From the NCBI GenBank assembly GCA_963971285.1, contig OZ020253.1:1488001-1552000 (forward strand): a DNA stretch of 64,000 nucleotides, written 5' to 3'. Shown here piece by piece: positions 11,870 through 62,111 of the stretch. Below the pieces are notes generated by a model. The model had not been told where the DNA came from. It saw nothing but the letters and a program-made list of their open reading frames with translations, and did not search any database. The DNA is from Astropecten irregularis (Eukaryota; Echinodermata; Asteroidea; Paxillosida; Astropectinidae). Both the position numbers and the translations under genes were made by a program. Every line of letters starts with the position of its first letter. Positions within the stretch are counted from its first letter, which is position 1.

Positions 11870-12490
11870 ACGATGTCAACGTTCTACACGCTCCGTTATC
11901 AGAATTCTTCGCATTTTATCGGAATTATACACACAACAATCTACACATAATCTCTAGGCCTATATCAGTTTCACAATTCCGTTTTTGTAGCTCAATTTGT
12001 CACACGCTGCCGACTTATCAGCATTCTATCGTGACCAAAAATTAATTATACAAATAATTCTACACACAGTTATTCTTACGGTGCGACAGTTAATCTGTCT
12101 CTCTTCAACATTCTACAGTCTATACATTAATCATAATTCTACAATTTCACAATTCCCTTTTTGTAGCTCAGTTATTCACACGCTATAGGCCTTATACCGG
12201 TCTACCATGCATTGTACGGTACTCTACCACAAGTCTACAAATAACTTAGATAATATTCTTCTCATTCTACAGTACTTTACACTGTGTCACTCTTCGGCAT
12301 TCTACAGTCAATCATAATTCTACAATCAGTTTCACAATTCCCTTTTTGTGGCCGTTGTTCACACGATATACTACTCTACCATGCAGCATGTTCTACAGTA
12401 TCACCATACACAATTCTACAAATTATTATACAGTGTTTTATTAATTCTATGTCACTCCAACATTCTACATTCGATCATAATTCTACAACT
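11870..12490 (+). repeat. Satellite-like array of about 180 bp units
   Basis: TCACAATTCC followed by TTTTTGTRGC-like sequence recurs at 11971, 12147 and 12332, spacings of 176 and 185 bp. Each is followed by a degenerate series of ATTCTACA motifs. About three diverged monomers are visible. Short frames here come from the repeat. Confidence 0.65.
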
Positions 12491-13071
12491 TTTGCGCGCG
12501 TGGACTGAAGTGATGGCGATGTGTATGCTAAGTAAATCGCCCTCATTTTAACACCAAAATTGGGTTTAGGACTGTATGTACATCCATTTGCAAAAAAAAC
12601 TCAATTTTGGCAAAAAGTCTTCGCAGTTCTAAAAGTTTTCATTGGAAAAAATTGTCACTTATAATTATAATTATGGCCAAGTTCATGTTTATAAGTAACT
12701 GTATTACTTGCAATGGTTGGTTTGTGTGCAGTATTGTTTGTAAAAGTTAATTTTTGTTGCTGGTATTTTGAATAAGAAATTGAGAGGGTAAGGTGGGCCT
12801 GCAAAAGAACCTCGTGAAACTCGGAATTTGCATATTTATGGACCTCTCCTTTCCCCCAATAGACACATCTTAGACCCATCCTAAAAAAAAGTATGATAAT
12901 TAGACTGCGTCTTTCCAGTGTTACTCCTGCTCTTCCAAACTCTCTCAAGACGGAATAGACAAGACCACCCCCTGAAAACTCTGACTCCACATCGTCCTTT
13001 CTGAGGGCTAGCGCCACCCAGCCAGCAGTTAGCGAGAGGTCTATCACTATGTCAGCCCCTTCGCGCCTCAA

Positions 13072-13731
13072 CCATAGAGCTAGCTACCTAGAGAGCACAC
13101 ACATAGTGAGGCTACAGTGTTTGATTGATAGAGCCAAGCTCTTGGCAGTCGACCAATCAGCACGATCACTAGCAGTGTGCCCGTGGCTTCATAGCATAGC
13201 TATACCTCCTTCTATATCATGCTAGAACGCCTCAATGAACAAGCCGTCAGAACACAGTTAGTCCTAAACGCGTGTGGATCGCTCCGATGCCACCAAGTCA
13301 ATGCGATGCCATGCGTAACACTCAGAGTCATACCATGTCTCATCTTATGCACCTGCTACAAGGATCTCTGCTTTTAAACATCTGAAAGATCACAGATCTG
13401 GATTTTTGGAGCATAGATTGGACTAGAAGTTAGAAATCGATCTTGATTTTTGTATGCCTGCGAGATACGATCCTCTCTCCGGAGTCCGGGGGAGCCAGCG
13501 TGAAGTTTACTGGACTGTGGCGGGACAGGACGCTCCGTTTGCCCCGTCAACATTTGAGTCTTCTCCGGTGACTGTAACTCGGTTTGACAGGTGCGTTGCT
13601 TGGAGTGTATACAGATCGCCACACACGGGCAGAAGACGGATCAACACGGGGACCCCCAACCAAGGCTTCTTATCCTCTTTTGTCATCGAGTGTGGAAAGT
13701 TGGGCAAATGGTGTGTGTAAATCACAGGAAT
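13072..13731 (+). promoter_or_regulatory. Presumed TIKI 5' flank and 5' UTR
   Basis: Lies directly upstream of the signal-peptide exon. Upstream ATGs exist, for example at 13454, which opens an 88-codon frame ending at 13720. No convincing TATA box was found and the transcription start cannot be set from sequence alone. The boundary is arbitrary. Confidence 0.3.
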
Positions 13732-51220
<37,489 letters not shown>

Positions 51221-51522
51221 TATCCTAACACCAAAAAGCCTCTTTTTTTGTTTTTAAACACGACTGAGCCAAAAAAAAAATACTATAGTTGTTATTTTTG
51301 AAGTATATCTCATAAATATTTATTATCCAATGTAATATAATGTACAGACAGGTCTGCCTTATTATATAATTTGCATAAAGCATCCATTTTGTTTCCAATT
51401 TGTAAATTGTTGCCCTTGCTAATTAATTTTGAAACAGGCTGAAGAAACTTCTTCATATTGAAGATTTTTTTTTTCCATTTCTCCATGGTTATGGCCCGTG
51501 GGGAAATGTTTTGGAAAATAAA
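51221..51522 (+). terminator. TIKI: TIKI 3' UTR with candidate poly(A) signal
   Basis: AT-rich. The first AATAAA is at 51517-51522 (GGAAAATAAAATC). A second candidate, AATAAA at 54131-54136, would give a 2.9 kb UTR crossing repeats. The first is the simpler reading. Confidence 0.5.
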
Positions 51523-51847
51523 ATCTGTTGGTACTTCAAATGTAGACTTATCAAGCGATTATCACAAGTTTGATTTGTTTAAAAGTAATTGAAGATTTAA
51601 GAAAAGGATTTGTAGCTGACCACACAATGTGTCTCTATTTTTTCTCTATGCAAAGCATTGTTAAAAGTCAATCCAAAAGTCAATTCTAGTCAATCCAAAA
51701 AGAGAAATTTTCCAGCAGAATTTTTAGATTTTGACAGTTAATGGACAAGTTGCATCCTTGTTTTGGGGAATGTCAGTCTGAAAAATGGAAAATGCTCGCT
51801 TACCAATTTTAAACAACCACAAGGGAATCTGGCTAGATTTTAAGTCA

Positions 51848-51915
51848 TTGAAAAGTTTGAATCATGCTCCAGTCAATTTTTCTTTGTTCACTTTTCAATG
51901 ACTTTTTAAACAACT
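51848..51915 (+). mobile_element. SINE tail fragment
   Basis: GCTCCAGTCAATTTTTCTTT, GTTCACTTTTCAATGACTTT, as at 20045-20150. A partial direct repeat AAGTCATTGAAAAG precedes it. Confidence 0.5.
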
Positions 51916-52730
51916 TTAGAGAACATTCATAGAAGTTAACAAAGCAATGAAACAAACACAAAATTTCAGCTTATTTAAACAAATCATTTTTTATTTAAAA
52001 CATAATTCGCTGTTTTCTGAGCAGCGCAAAGTATGTTAAATAAAATGACAATTACAAAGCGTTTAAGAATAGTTTTTTAATTGGTGCCACCTGATAATAT
52101 AAAATGAATTATTTTATTGCTCAATACCATATCTGAAGCCAGCCATGTGGATATCATTTTATCTAATTTTAGGGAATTGTGAAGTAATCGGTTTTCCAAT
52201 TATGTCAATTTTTGTCAAATTTATAATCAACGACCAATTTAGAAACTTAAGGCTTATTTCTTTAAATTATGAACTTGTTTCCAATACACTTTGACATTTG
52301 TTGAATCTCTGAACAAATGTCCACATTTCTTGAGGAAAACTTTGTGAAAACATATTTTTATTGTTGGATTAACCTCACCTATATACAAACTGACTAAAGA
52401 TATTTCCCATAACTTCCATCTTTTATCCAACTGATGATTGTCTGCCCACCATTCAAATTTTCAAATTCTAGCAAACTCAAAACATTCCATGTTTGTGATG
52501 TCATTGCCTGTTATACCAAAGTTACCACCAGAAATTTCCATAAATTCTCACTATTTTAAATGAAAAAAAAAACGTCCTTAGGTCATTATGAATACTGTGA
52601 CTGTAAAGATAGAACAGTGACTTTGCTCTGATTTTGATAGCATATGTTCTAATTTCCCTGTTGACAAGACTATTATAGAAAGTATAATTACCCAAACATA
52701 TTCGTAAATAGGCCTACTTGATAATTCACA

Positions 52731-52830
52731 TTGAGAAAGATCCTGCTCGGATCGAAACGCATTAGGCAATTTATAAATTTCAGGTCATTATTTTGGTTGA
52801 TGAGCAGTTTGCAGCAGTTTATTACTTGTA
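52731..52830 (+). repeat. Family E copy
   Basis: TTGAGAAAGATCCTGCTCGG, ATCGAAACGCATTAGGC, then TTTTGGTTGATGAGCAGTTT and GCAGCAGTTTATTACTTGTA. Hairpin intact. Confidence 0.65.
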
Positions 52831-52876
52831 TTTATAATTCACATTGTGTAATTACCATACGTCACGTTGACCAAGC

Positions 52877-53225
52877 ATAAAGTAATATCATACTTTGTTT
52901 TTTGTCAAAGAAATGCAGATTCATGAGCAAAAATACCAATACCAAGGAAGATACAGTATCAGTCATCTGTTAACATTTCAGTCCCATACTGTGTCCACTT
53001 TTCTGAGACAGTGAAAAAACGCCCACGGTAAATTTCACCGTTATTTTTTTTTATCAAAATCAAAGAACAAAATTGTTTTTGGTCATTGGTTTTACTCTTT
53101 TCTTGATAAATACAGCATTTCAGGCAGAAACTCTTGAAGATATGTTTCTACCATCACCATCTTTATACCCTGTATATTGCCTATAGGTATAAATCTATGA
53201 AGATTTCTGTTTCGGTATGCTACCG
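52877..53225 (+). mobile_element. Family A MITE
   Basis: ATAAAGTAATATCATACTTT to CGGTATGCTACC. The right terminal repeat is lost and there is a small duplication, ATACCAATACCAA, near 52940. Confidence 0.7.
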
Positions 53226-54232
53226 TCTAGTAATGTTATAATTCCCCCTCAGTATAAGTGGTCGTTACCCTCCATTATATTGAAAACTTTATGTTTCGAA
53301 TCATGACCAAAGTTTTGAGTATAAACATCGAGTTTTTTTATAACAGGAATATTGATCAGTGGAATAATCTTTGAAACTTTCATCGTTTTGTGAAACATGC
53401 TGATTTTTTATTTTGGCTTTTCAAATCATAACTTAAAAATCAGACAGCAGACATTGAAATGGAAAGATATTGGGGATATCAAAAAGAATGTAGTGATATT
53501 AGTTGGGCATAAGCTTTTCATAAAACTTTTTCTTTTCTGCAATTTCCATGCCAAATTTTTCATGAGAGTTGTATGCATGTGAAAGCTATAAATATCTGGT
53601 TGTTTTCACAAAATTGCAAGTTTGAAAAATCACATTGAAAGACGCACGGCACTTCCATATCTTTCAATCTTTTATAGAAATCTCGCAATTTCTGCTAAGT
53701 CATTTTTTTTTAGCTACAAATTGTGAATTGAAGTTGGATTTACCATTCACAGACAATGCATCATATTCTTGTTTAATCTCATAGAGGCTTCTAAATCGGG
53801 AAAAATACTCAAAATGATTTCAGCCAGGCTTTTGTTGCTGTAAAACGCATAAAACATGGCTATACTTGGTGCAGCATTGTAACGCTAACAAAAGTGTTTT
53901 TGTATTGTGATATACGAATGCAAAATTAAGTTTAAACCTTCATTTCAGCAGCACGTGAATCTGCAATTATTTTGTATCTTTTGACTCTGTAAAATAGACA
54001 ATTATATTATATGAACGAATGACTGGCCAATGCTATATATGTTCATGGCCTTCACTGTGTATACATATTGTAGTTCTGTACAGATCATAATTACTGCATT
54101 ATTATAATTATTTTAATTTTTAATGTAAAGAATAAAACATGAGAAACTAAATCAATATGGTATGCCATAATGACAATCTTGACTCTTTGTTTGTTGTGAA
54201 TTCTTATTGTTGTTTGTTGTTTTTCTATTTTG

Positions 54233-54501
54233 ATTGAAAATCTCAGTCCCATTCGGCATCCACTTCTTGAGAAAACAGCGAAAAATGCACACAGTATTTC
54301 TTAAGTGTTCTCTTTTATTTTTGATCTTTATTAAAAGATCAAAAACCATTTTGGTAATTAGTTTTACTCTTTTCTGGATAAATACATTACAGCATTTCAG
54401 GCGGAAACATTTCAACGGTATATGTTTCTACCATCACCATCTTTATACCCTGTGAAGATTTCCGTTTTGATATGCTACCAAAGTATGACACTATACCTTT
54501 A
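54233..54501 (+). mobile_element. Family A MITE, left end missing
   Basis: GAAAATCTCAGTCCCATTCG through TTTTGATATGCTACCAAAGT to CACTATACCTTTAA. Confidence 0.7.
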
Positions 54502-55111
54502 ATGATAATAAGTGGATTTTAATTGTTTTGATAATTTGCTTACGACCTTTCAGACATTTTGTAACAAAAGTAGGGCCTATATCAACTGCTTGTATATAGC
54601 ATTTAGCCAAAAATTGTTAGACAAAAATTAATGATTTGGTGAACTGATTAGTTCATTAGTAGAGTAAATGAATTTATTTGTTTCTTAATGTTTGTTTGTA
54701 TTTTGTTTGTTGTTGTTGTTGACACATTTGTGAGAAAATGGAAACAGACGACATGCACGAGTGGGCAGTGTTTATTAGAGGAATTGTTCTGAATTTGTAT
54801 CCATGCTGAGTTTGTATATGCACGCAGCCGCACATGCAACATTCATCACGGGTGCAAATCCAGCACGACTCATTGCTCATGCAGGAAGGATCTATCCGTC
54901 ATTGTGAACGCTTCTTATGATGGCGTCCTTGAGAAAACATTTTTTTTTTAAATTTTGCCATTAATTCTAAAACCTTTCTTTGAAGCATGCCTCCGTCCTC
55001 CTCAATTTGCTCCGTTGTCAAACAATGGCCGCGCCCTACAAAATAATGCAAATTCTTGCTTGGTAGACACGTGTTTTAGTGAGGCTGTCATTCATTCTTG
55101 AGACTTGGCCA

Positions 55112-55343
55112 GGGGCCAATTTCATAGAGCTGCTTAGCACCCAAAAAAATTGCTTAGCACAAAAATATCTTGACCAATAAAACAAACCACCATTAAAAAT
55201 TCCATTTGATATTCAAAGTCAGCGATCAACAGTAAAAGAATTGCAAGTGATACACAACACACGAAAATTTGGTTGGCTGTATTAAGACAGAAATGTCAAG
55301 CTTAGCAAATTTGTTGTGCAAACAGCGGCGTGAAATTGGCCCC
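55112..55343 (+). mobile_element. Family C foldback MITE
   Basis: CCAGGGGCCAATTTCATAGA (from 55110) to GTGAAATTGGCCCCTGG. 232 bp, clean ends. Confidence 0.8.
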
Positions 55344-55596
55344 TGGTAAGTTGCTGCTTATTTACCCAGGGAACAGAAGAAAAATAGCAGGCTTACAGGG
55401 GGCTTGAAGTCAACAAAGCATTATTTAACCTTTTTCGTCAGAATTTTTGACAATAGCCAAACAAAACCTGATATGAGTGACTGACATATTTATTAATAAA
55501 GGTCACTCGTTACAAAATGCTTATCGACAAAAAACAAACTAATTTTGGACTGAGTGGAAAAGTTACTTGATGTTAATAAAAGTGCTTGAAGTAGAT

Positions 55597-55857
55597 ACTT
55601 CAATACCGCTTTTTGAGAAAACAGTGAAAACGGCCACAGTATTTCTTGAGTCTTTTCTATTTCATTGTCGATCTTTTGAAAGATCAAAAAGATTTTCGGT
55701 CGTTGTTTTAATCATTTCTGGATAAATACACCATTTCAGGCGGAAACATTTTAACGATATGTTTCTACCACCAGCCTCTTCATATACCCTGAACGTTATA
55801 CGTAAATATGTGAAAATTTCTGTTTTGGTGTCTTACCAAAGTATGATACTACCTTTA
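55597..55857 (+). mobile_element. Family A MITE, left end missing
   Basis: CGCTTTTTGAGAAAACAGTG to AAAGTATGATACTACCTTTA. Palindromic GATCTTTTGAAAGATC in the middle. Confidence 0.7.
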
Positions 55858-58371
55858 ATGAACAAGTGTTCAAAGTCGATTAGGACACTTATAATTAAAC
55901 ACAACTAAATAGTGCTAGCGTTTGTTTTAAAATTCATTCAGTAAATAAAATCGAATATATTTTGACAACATAGCGCAAATTTAAAATTTTCTTTCAACCA
56001 CGCGTGGCCCTACATCGCCAAAGCTAAAGAATTGTGCAAAGTGCAAGTTGAAGCATTTTGTAATGAGTTTTGTTTTTAAAAAGCAGTTTTTAGAACAAAG
56101 AAAGCTAATAATAACAAAGAAATGTATCATTGTAATGATTTGGTTAACGGTGTTGTTATTTAGAATGGGTATGTGGATAAAATTGAGCAGACGACATTCG
56201 TATGATTTAGGCGCCAAAGTCAAAAATGTGTGTTTTTTCGTTTGGCAGTAACGAAAACCTACCGATTGAGGGCGCTATGCAACTTTTTATGCCCACCTGT
56301 CAGTGTGTTTTCATCTTTCATTGAGTTAGGTCTGAGAAATTTTCTCTCTCCTAAAATATCAATTCCTTTAAATTTGATGGAAAATCAAGCCCATTAAGAT
56401 GCAGTATTTCACCAGGTTACTACCTCCACCTCCACTTCTGTCATCTTAAATAGACTTCATGAAGGCCAGTTCCGAAAGACACATTGAAAAAAGGTAAGAA
56501 ACTTGAATTTGTGACTTAAAATTAATGTCTGGTAATTGTGGACAAGTGGTTCTTAAAACTGTAACAACAAGCAGGTAAGAAAATTGTACTTGTTCACTGA
56601 AATATTGGAGACATTTCTTCAATCTAGGTTTTAAGGACTTGGGAACATTGGCTGAAAGTCAACAATATCGTTTTGGAGCAGTACAAGCTATAAAAAAGTT
56701 GCTTTCCTTTCCTATAAGTATAACTTCAGTTTAAGAAACCACTTATCCTTTCCTTTATAAATTATAGTTTTGGGAACAACTTATCCAGTTTTGTCTGTGA
56801 CCAGGTGACACCAATGTGGAAAGAATTTCACTGACGGCCATCACTTGTGCACAAACCTATGGGACCAACAGAGGGCGTTTTGATAAAAATGGCTACTGCT
56901 GCATTGGAAGTGTATAATTGTAGGTCAAAAAAACCTGAAAATCTCACTTTGTAGATAAGCTACACCAGTTTTCACTCCTGAGATTGAAGTTCATTATGAC
57001 TTGCATCAAATAAGTTAACTCTTGGAGGAAATAACCCTGTTTCCGTCATGGCCGTCAGTGGAATTCTTTCCAAAGTAATCCTTGTGGACTAAAGTTCACT
57101 AACCCCTATTTTTTTTTTAATTGATTGCTTGTAATTTGTTGTCAAAATATCAACTCAAATTAAGACACACTACTAATGGACAAAAAATAGAAAGTTTCAT
57201 TCTGACTCCACTTTATTGCCACTTTATCTGACATCCAAAATGCACTTAATTATCACTCACAAATGCACACAGTGTTTAGTTTAAAACCAAATGACCACAT
57301 TTAACTTCATATAGGATTGTCACTTTTATATGCCACTATTATTACACCTTTTTTTCAGAACTCGCATTCCCAGACATACATGTACAACTCCACTGAACAT
57401 TCATTATTCATATTGTTGAATAGCATCCATTAATTAATACCCAAAACTTTATACACATGTTGTTATATCTTTACATTATGATGCAGTTTTAATCATAAGG
57501 CACTTATTCCAAACATATGTAAACGATGGTTGTTTTGACATCTGGGTTTGAGCTTGGCTCAGATTCTACGAATATTGGAAAACATATTGCTCCTTTTCAC
57601 TAACAATAGTTAGTTATTACAAATAAAATAATATAGATTGATATTGAAAAACAAAGCTTTCATTGTTTAATAATCAAATCCATGCAAATAGATACTTTTA
57701 TATAAATAAATAATTTGAGTAAATCTTTTTCATATATTTAGATAATTCACTTATAATCAAATCTACGCAAAGAAGTAATGAAAACTAATAAATAATCAAA
57801 TTAATCTTTTCTGATAATTAAATTGTTTGAATACAAGTGAAAGTTTTTATACTTGCAGCAAAAATAATCAATATTGCCAATTCAAAACCTACAACTAAAA
57901 AACTTAAAATTCCATTCCATACGTCTTCAATACATGTACGCATCTGAGTATTCTGTTGCTAGTCTGTAAATACTTTTTCACATAAATAATTGCCCTACTT
58001 TTGACCATTCAATACTTTCTTGATGAATATCAAAGTCTGGGAAATTGTATATATGAGATATCATATAGTATAAGCCCATACAACAAACAATACCAAAGCA
58101 AGCAAAGTGGTATACTTTTCTATTGGATTTGAAAAGACGAGACTCAATAATAAGAATTGGCCACGAGTTATACTGTGAAACAGCAGCCTTCTCATAACTC
58201 AGTCTTTAGGTCTGTAAAACTCTCTCATCATAAAAAAAAACTGAGAATATATGGCTCATGAATTTCCCTAAAATAGATAATTTAATCTACTTTATTTTGA
58301 CGTAAGGGCAAAATCATTTAGCCAAATCCAAAGCTAAACCAAGGGCCAATGATAGCAGTTTCAAACAACCT

Positions 58372-58671
58372 GGGCCCAATTTCATGGAATCCGTTACTGT
58401 TAGCAAAAATTCTTCGCTTACGGTAGCATAATTTTTTTGGTTACGGTTAGCGTATTTCACGGAAGAGTTTCCTTTTTGGTAACGGTAAGCAAGGAATTTG
58501 TACAGAATGCATACAACAGCGCGTTAGCAGAAAATTATCACGGTTTTAATACCCTAGAAATTCTTCGCTAACCGAGAGTCTTGCTTACGGATTCCATGAA
58601 ATAGATTTCACGTCTAACAGTGCCCGTAAGCACAAAAATAGGCCGTAACGGATTCCATGAAATTGGGCCCC
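58372..58671 (+). mobile_element. Family C2 MITE, complete
   Basis: GGGCCCAATTTCATGGAATC to GGATTCCATGAAATTGGGCC. 300 bp with secondary inverted GCTTACGG/CCGTAAGC motifs. Confidence 0.8.
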
Positions 58672-59090
58672 AGAGCTGACACCACTATCTATGAATACCG
58701 CCCTCTGTTGGGCTCTGAAGGACAGGTCTTCATAGGATTGAGTGGGTTTTTTTATGTATTGGAATCTGTATTTAGAATACAATATTATGAGATTAATAAC
58801 AACATTCATTAATGAGTGGCAAGATAATAGTTAAATCAATGTCGCAATAATCCATAAGCATAATTAAAATAATTAATCAATTTTTGATTGATATCTGATA
58901 AAAGCTTTGACAACTTGGGAAATAGAATCATAATCATCAATGTCCCATTTAAATCTGTTTCTATTATACTTTGGCTAAAGCATGAACAACAGTACAAAGA
59001 TGAAAACAATATTTAATTAATCATAATTATGCAGATAACCGTGGAGGTAAGCATCCTTCCTCCATGGGATAACACACCTGCGGCCAATTT

Positions 59091-59322
59091 CATAGAGCTG
59101 CTTAAGCACAAAATTTGCTTTAGCATGAAAAGTCTTCCTTGATCAAACAGGATTGCTAACCAAATTTTCATGTGATGTTAACTGCGTTTGACATGTATTC
59201 GACCATTATTTGCAGAGCATAACATTAACAAGGAGTTTTGGCTGGCATACTGATTTTATTTACCAAAGTTTTTGGTGCTTAAGGAAATTTTGGTGCTTAA
59301 GTAGCTCTATGAAATTGGCCCC
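59091..59322 (+). mobile_element. Family C foldback MITE
   Basis: GGCCAATTTCATAGAGCTGC to AGCTCTATGAAATTGGCCCC. Middle TTTTGGCTGGCATACTGATT shared with 47706-48086, so these two form a subfamily. Confidence 0.8.
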
Positions 59323-59503
59323 TGGATTTAAATGTTCTTTGACCAACAATTGACAGAATTGTTGAAGCTTTCAATTGTTTCTGTAAATTAAGCTTATTTT
59401 GAATTAAATTTAATTTTTTTAAGGAAATTGTGTCTTTGAAAAAAGATTTTTCATTAATCCTTAAACCATTCTTGAAAAGCAGCATTTATTTTTGTCATTT
59501 CAG

Positions 59504-59579
59504 AGCAAAGAAAGTAAAACTGGATCATAAAAGTGGAATCAGGTCGCTAGATGTCATCAGCCTGTCTAGATATTCAAAG
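59504..59579 (+). CDS. Candidate unassigned internal exon
   Basis: A 76 bp segment between the acceptor-like TTTGTCATTTCAG and the donor-like GTAAGACC. Its open frame reads AKKVKLDHKSGIRSLDVISL, then SRYSK. I do not recognise the protein. It is on the opposite strand to P4HTM and downstream of the TIKI stop, and no partner exon was found nearby. It could be an alternative 3' exon, a nested gene or chance. Confidence 0.25.
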
Positions 59580-59796
59580 GTAAGACCATATGGATTTATC
59601 TCAGTCAAATCTCATGAAAATGTCTCAGGATTCAACTGATAGATGAAGATGTGACCCTTAAAATTAAAGTGCTGGAAAACTCTCATCCAGTTCATTGCCA
59701 TGGAAACACCACCTCAGTCTTAGATTGAACCAATTTTTTAAAAATGTGACAAGGCCCAACAAGCTCGTCCCCTCAGTTTTCCAAAACTCAGTCTGC

Positions 59797-60150
59797 TTAA
59801 AGGTAATACCATACTTTGGTTTTTGTCAAAGAAATACAGATTCATGGGCAAAAAATATCAAGAAAGATACAGAAACAGTCATCTGTGAAAACTTCAGTCC
59901 CATACGATGCCCACTTTTTGAGAAAATGGTGAAAAACTGCCACAGTATTTCTTAAGTCTTTTCTCTTTAAAAGATAAAAAATAATCTGGGTCACTGGTTT
60001 TACTCTTTTCTAATTAAATACAGCATTTCAGGTAGAAAACTTTTAAAGGTATTGTTCTACCATCACCATCTTTATACCCTGTAAGTTATCTAGGTAAATC
60101 TGTGAAGATTTCTGTTTTGTTATGCAACCAAAGTATGATACTACCTTTAA
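59797..60150 (+). mobile_element. Family A MITE, complete
   Basis: TTAAAGGTAATACCATACTT to AAGTATGATACTACCTTTAA. 354 bp. Confidence 0.8.
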
Positions 60151-60300
60151 GGATCAGGTTGAAGTCTTAGGCAGTCATTCGTACGTTCACTTGTACAGCT
60201 AACAACAATTCAGTATATTTCCGCTCACTGCATTGACCCTGAATACAAGAACATCCGATCCATATTTATGCAGATGGGAAAAATATTTCCCCAATCTGCT

Positions 60301-60354
60301 GGGGGGGGGGGGGGGGAGGTGGGGGGGGGGGGGGGAGGTGGGGGAGGTGGGGGG
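60301..60354 (+). repeat. G-rich low-complexity tract
   Basis: Runs of 5-16 G separated by AGGT or A. Frames here are Gly or Pro artefacts. Could form G-quadruplexes. Length uncertain. Confidence 0.85.
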
Positions 60355-61347
60355 CTTTATTGAACATGTTTTTATGCACTGTCACAGTCAGTGTATGTAT
60401 GTGCAGCATATACCAGTACACTGTTGCCAAAAGGCCAACCGTTTCGCCGGCAAACGTTGCCCGATGAATATATCCGCCCCCATCAGTCAAGTCAATGCAT
60501 ATACACCAGGCCACCATATAATTTGATCAATAATGAAATGTTACAAGCTGATGTGAATATTATTACGCTATGCAGTCGCAGTCAGTATCATAAATAAACC
60601 AGTAGGTTAATGTTACCCAAATACCAAGTAGTGTATGTATTCACAGTTATATTTGTAGACGGAGATGGAGATTTTAGTGGCGGAACCACGTACAGAAAAA
60701 TCGGAGGCGCAGAAAACCGAGTTGCAACATCAATTATATATCAATAGGGCAATGTAAAGTACATGAAACATTTAGTACCTTGCAGTTGGTGATACAAATG
60801 AATTGTACTTATAGAGAGTAGTTTATATATTGATCTTTAACACTACCTCTCTTTTGCCATCAAAGGTTGTAAATAGGACTGATTTTATTTTTAAAATTCT
60901 TAAAAAGAACCTCTGATGGGTGAAATTTGTCAACAATGTCTGTGGGTTCTCTCTTTTGTTTTTGATTGAATTTGTACATTCCTTTTTAGTTCATTAATTT
61001 TAATAATTGAAACCATATAATCAGCTGGTGCATTCTTTTAATGTCATTAAAGTATGACAGTATTTCAGAAGGACATATTTTACAGAAATATTGGTTTGGT
61101 TACGGTACAAGCCTTAGCAAATCATAAGCATTTAATGATACTGACACTATACAATAATATTTGCCATTGATCCTTGATACCTTATTTTGAGTTTCCTGTT
61201 AAACACATAGGCCTATTTCACCGCCACAGTACTAAAAGGTCAAAAAATATATAACTCCATTTGCATAATTGCATTAAACAGTGTTTTTCTGCGCTAAAAG
61301 AAAACTATTATCAAAGTTATCAGATCTTAACTCCGATTTTAAGACCA

Positions 61348-61587
61348 GGGGCCAATTTCATAAAACTATTAAGCACAAAAATTTGCTTAGCACAAAACTG
61401 TCTCGCCCAATAAAACAAACCACCATTGAAAATTCCAATTGATATTCATGGTCTGCGAACAACAGCCAAAGAACAATCACAAGTGATACACAACACGTGG
61501 AAATTTGATTGTTAACCCTGTTTTTATTAAGACAGAAATGTCATGCTTAGCAAATTTTGGTGCTTAACAGTTTTATGAAATTGGCCC
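61348..61587 (+). mobile_element. Family C foldback MITE
   Basis: GGGGCCAATTTCATAAAACT to TTTTATGAAATTGGCCC. Compensating changes in both arms keep the palindrome. Confidence 0.8.
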
Positions 61588-61592
61588 ATGAT

Positions 61593-61778
61593 ATACTGTC
61601 CGCCATTACTGCGGTGTTCCCCTGCCTTTTCCAGCAACAAAAGAATTTACGCTCCACTGCACTCTATACTGCAGAGTGTAGGGACGTACACCCTGCAATT
61701 ATAGAGTGCTGTGGAGCATAAATTCTTTTGTTGCAGAACAAAAGGCAGGCGGGACACCGCAGTAATGGCGGAGAGTAT
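61593..61778. mobile_element. Family L hairpin element
   Basis: 186 bp inverted repeat with arms of about 80 bp. ATACTGTCCGCCATTACTGC and its complement GCAGTAATGGCGGAGAGTAT at the ends; AACAAAAGAATTTACGCTCC and its complement inside. Six bases after the family C copy. Confidence 0.75.
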
Positions 61779-61975
61779 TTATAATCATGTCGTCGGATTG
61801 GTCTATAGTGAAAATAACATGTGCAAATGAGGATGCTGGAAAAAAGAAACCGTGCATTTCTTCACATTTGAATACTGACCTTTTGGCACCGAGGCGACGA
61901 TTAATAAACAAAATTAAGATGCCCATACCTCTGGGCCTGATAGTGAGGTCATATTAATTATAAGTTTGTATGATT

Positions 61976-62111
61976 GATTTCACAAAACACTAAGATGAAT
62001 CGTAACTTTGAGTTGTCAATATCACAATAGTAATTCCTATTGTGACATCACACCTTGCTTTATAGCAATTAAGATTCTCGATTCAAGATCAATCTTAGTG
62101 CTTTGTGAAAC
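61976..62111. mobile_element. Family M hairpin element
   Basis: GATTTCACAAAACACTAAGA and TCTTAGTGCTTTGTGAAACC are inverted ends of about 20 bp around 136 bp; internal CACAATAGTAATTCCTATTG is itself palindromic. Lies just past the P4HTM stop and may be within its 3' UTR. Confidence 0.65.

Larger units (their letters stand above)
4551..13400. other. Intergenic region between the RGG gene and TIKI
   Basis: No exon was recognised on either strand. Interspersed repeats (families C, D, A, E and a SINE) and a satellite-like array are listed separately. The parts between them, for example 5.9-6.6, 7.6-8.5, 8.6-9.5 and 9.9-11.1 kb, show no feature I can support. The blocks at 8200-8300 and 10500-10640 are GC-richer than their surroundings but have no recognisable protein or RNA. 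Confidence 0.5.

Noticed and set aside
12655-13071. 138-codon minus-strand open frame upstream of TIKI
   Set aside because: It has no ATG at its start (TTG), no recognisable domain, and the second half is Lys/Asn/Thr-rich, as in random AT-rich DNA.
54131-54136. AATAAA as the main TIKI poly(A) signal
   Set aside because: Possible, but an earlier signal at 51517 exists and the interval contains unrelated repeats; kept only as an alternative.
60233-60526. Gly-rich plus-strand and Pro-rich minus-strand frames
   Set aside because: They arise from the poly-G tract at 60301-60354.
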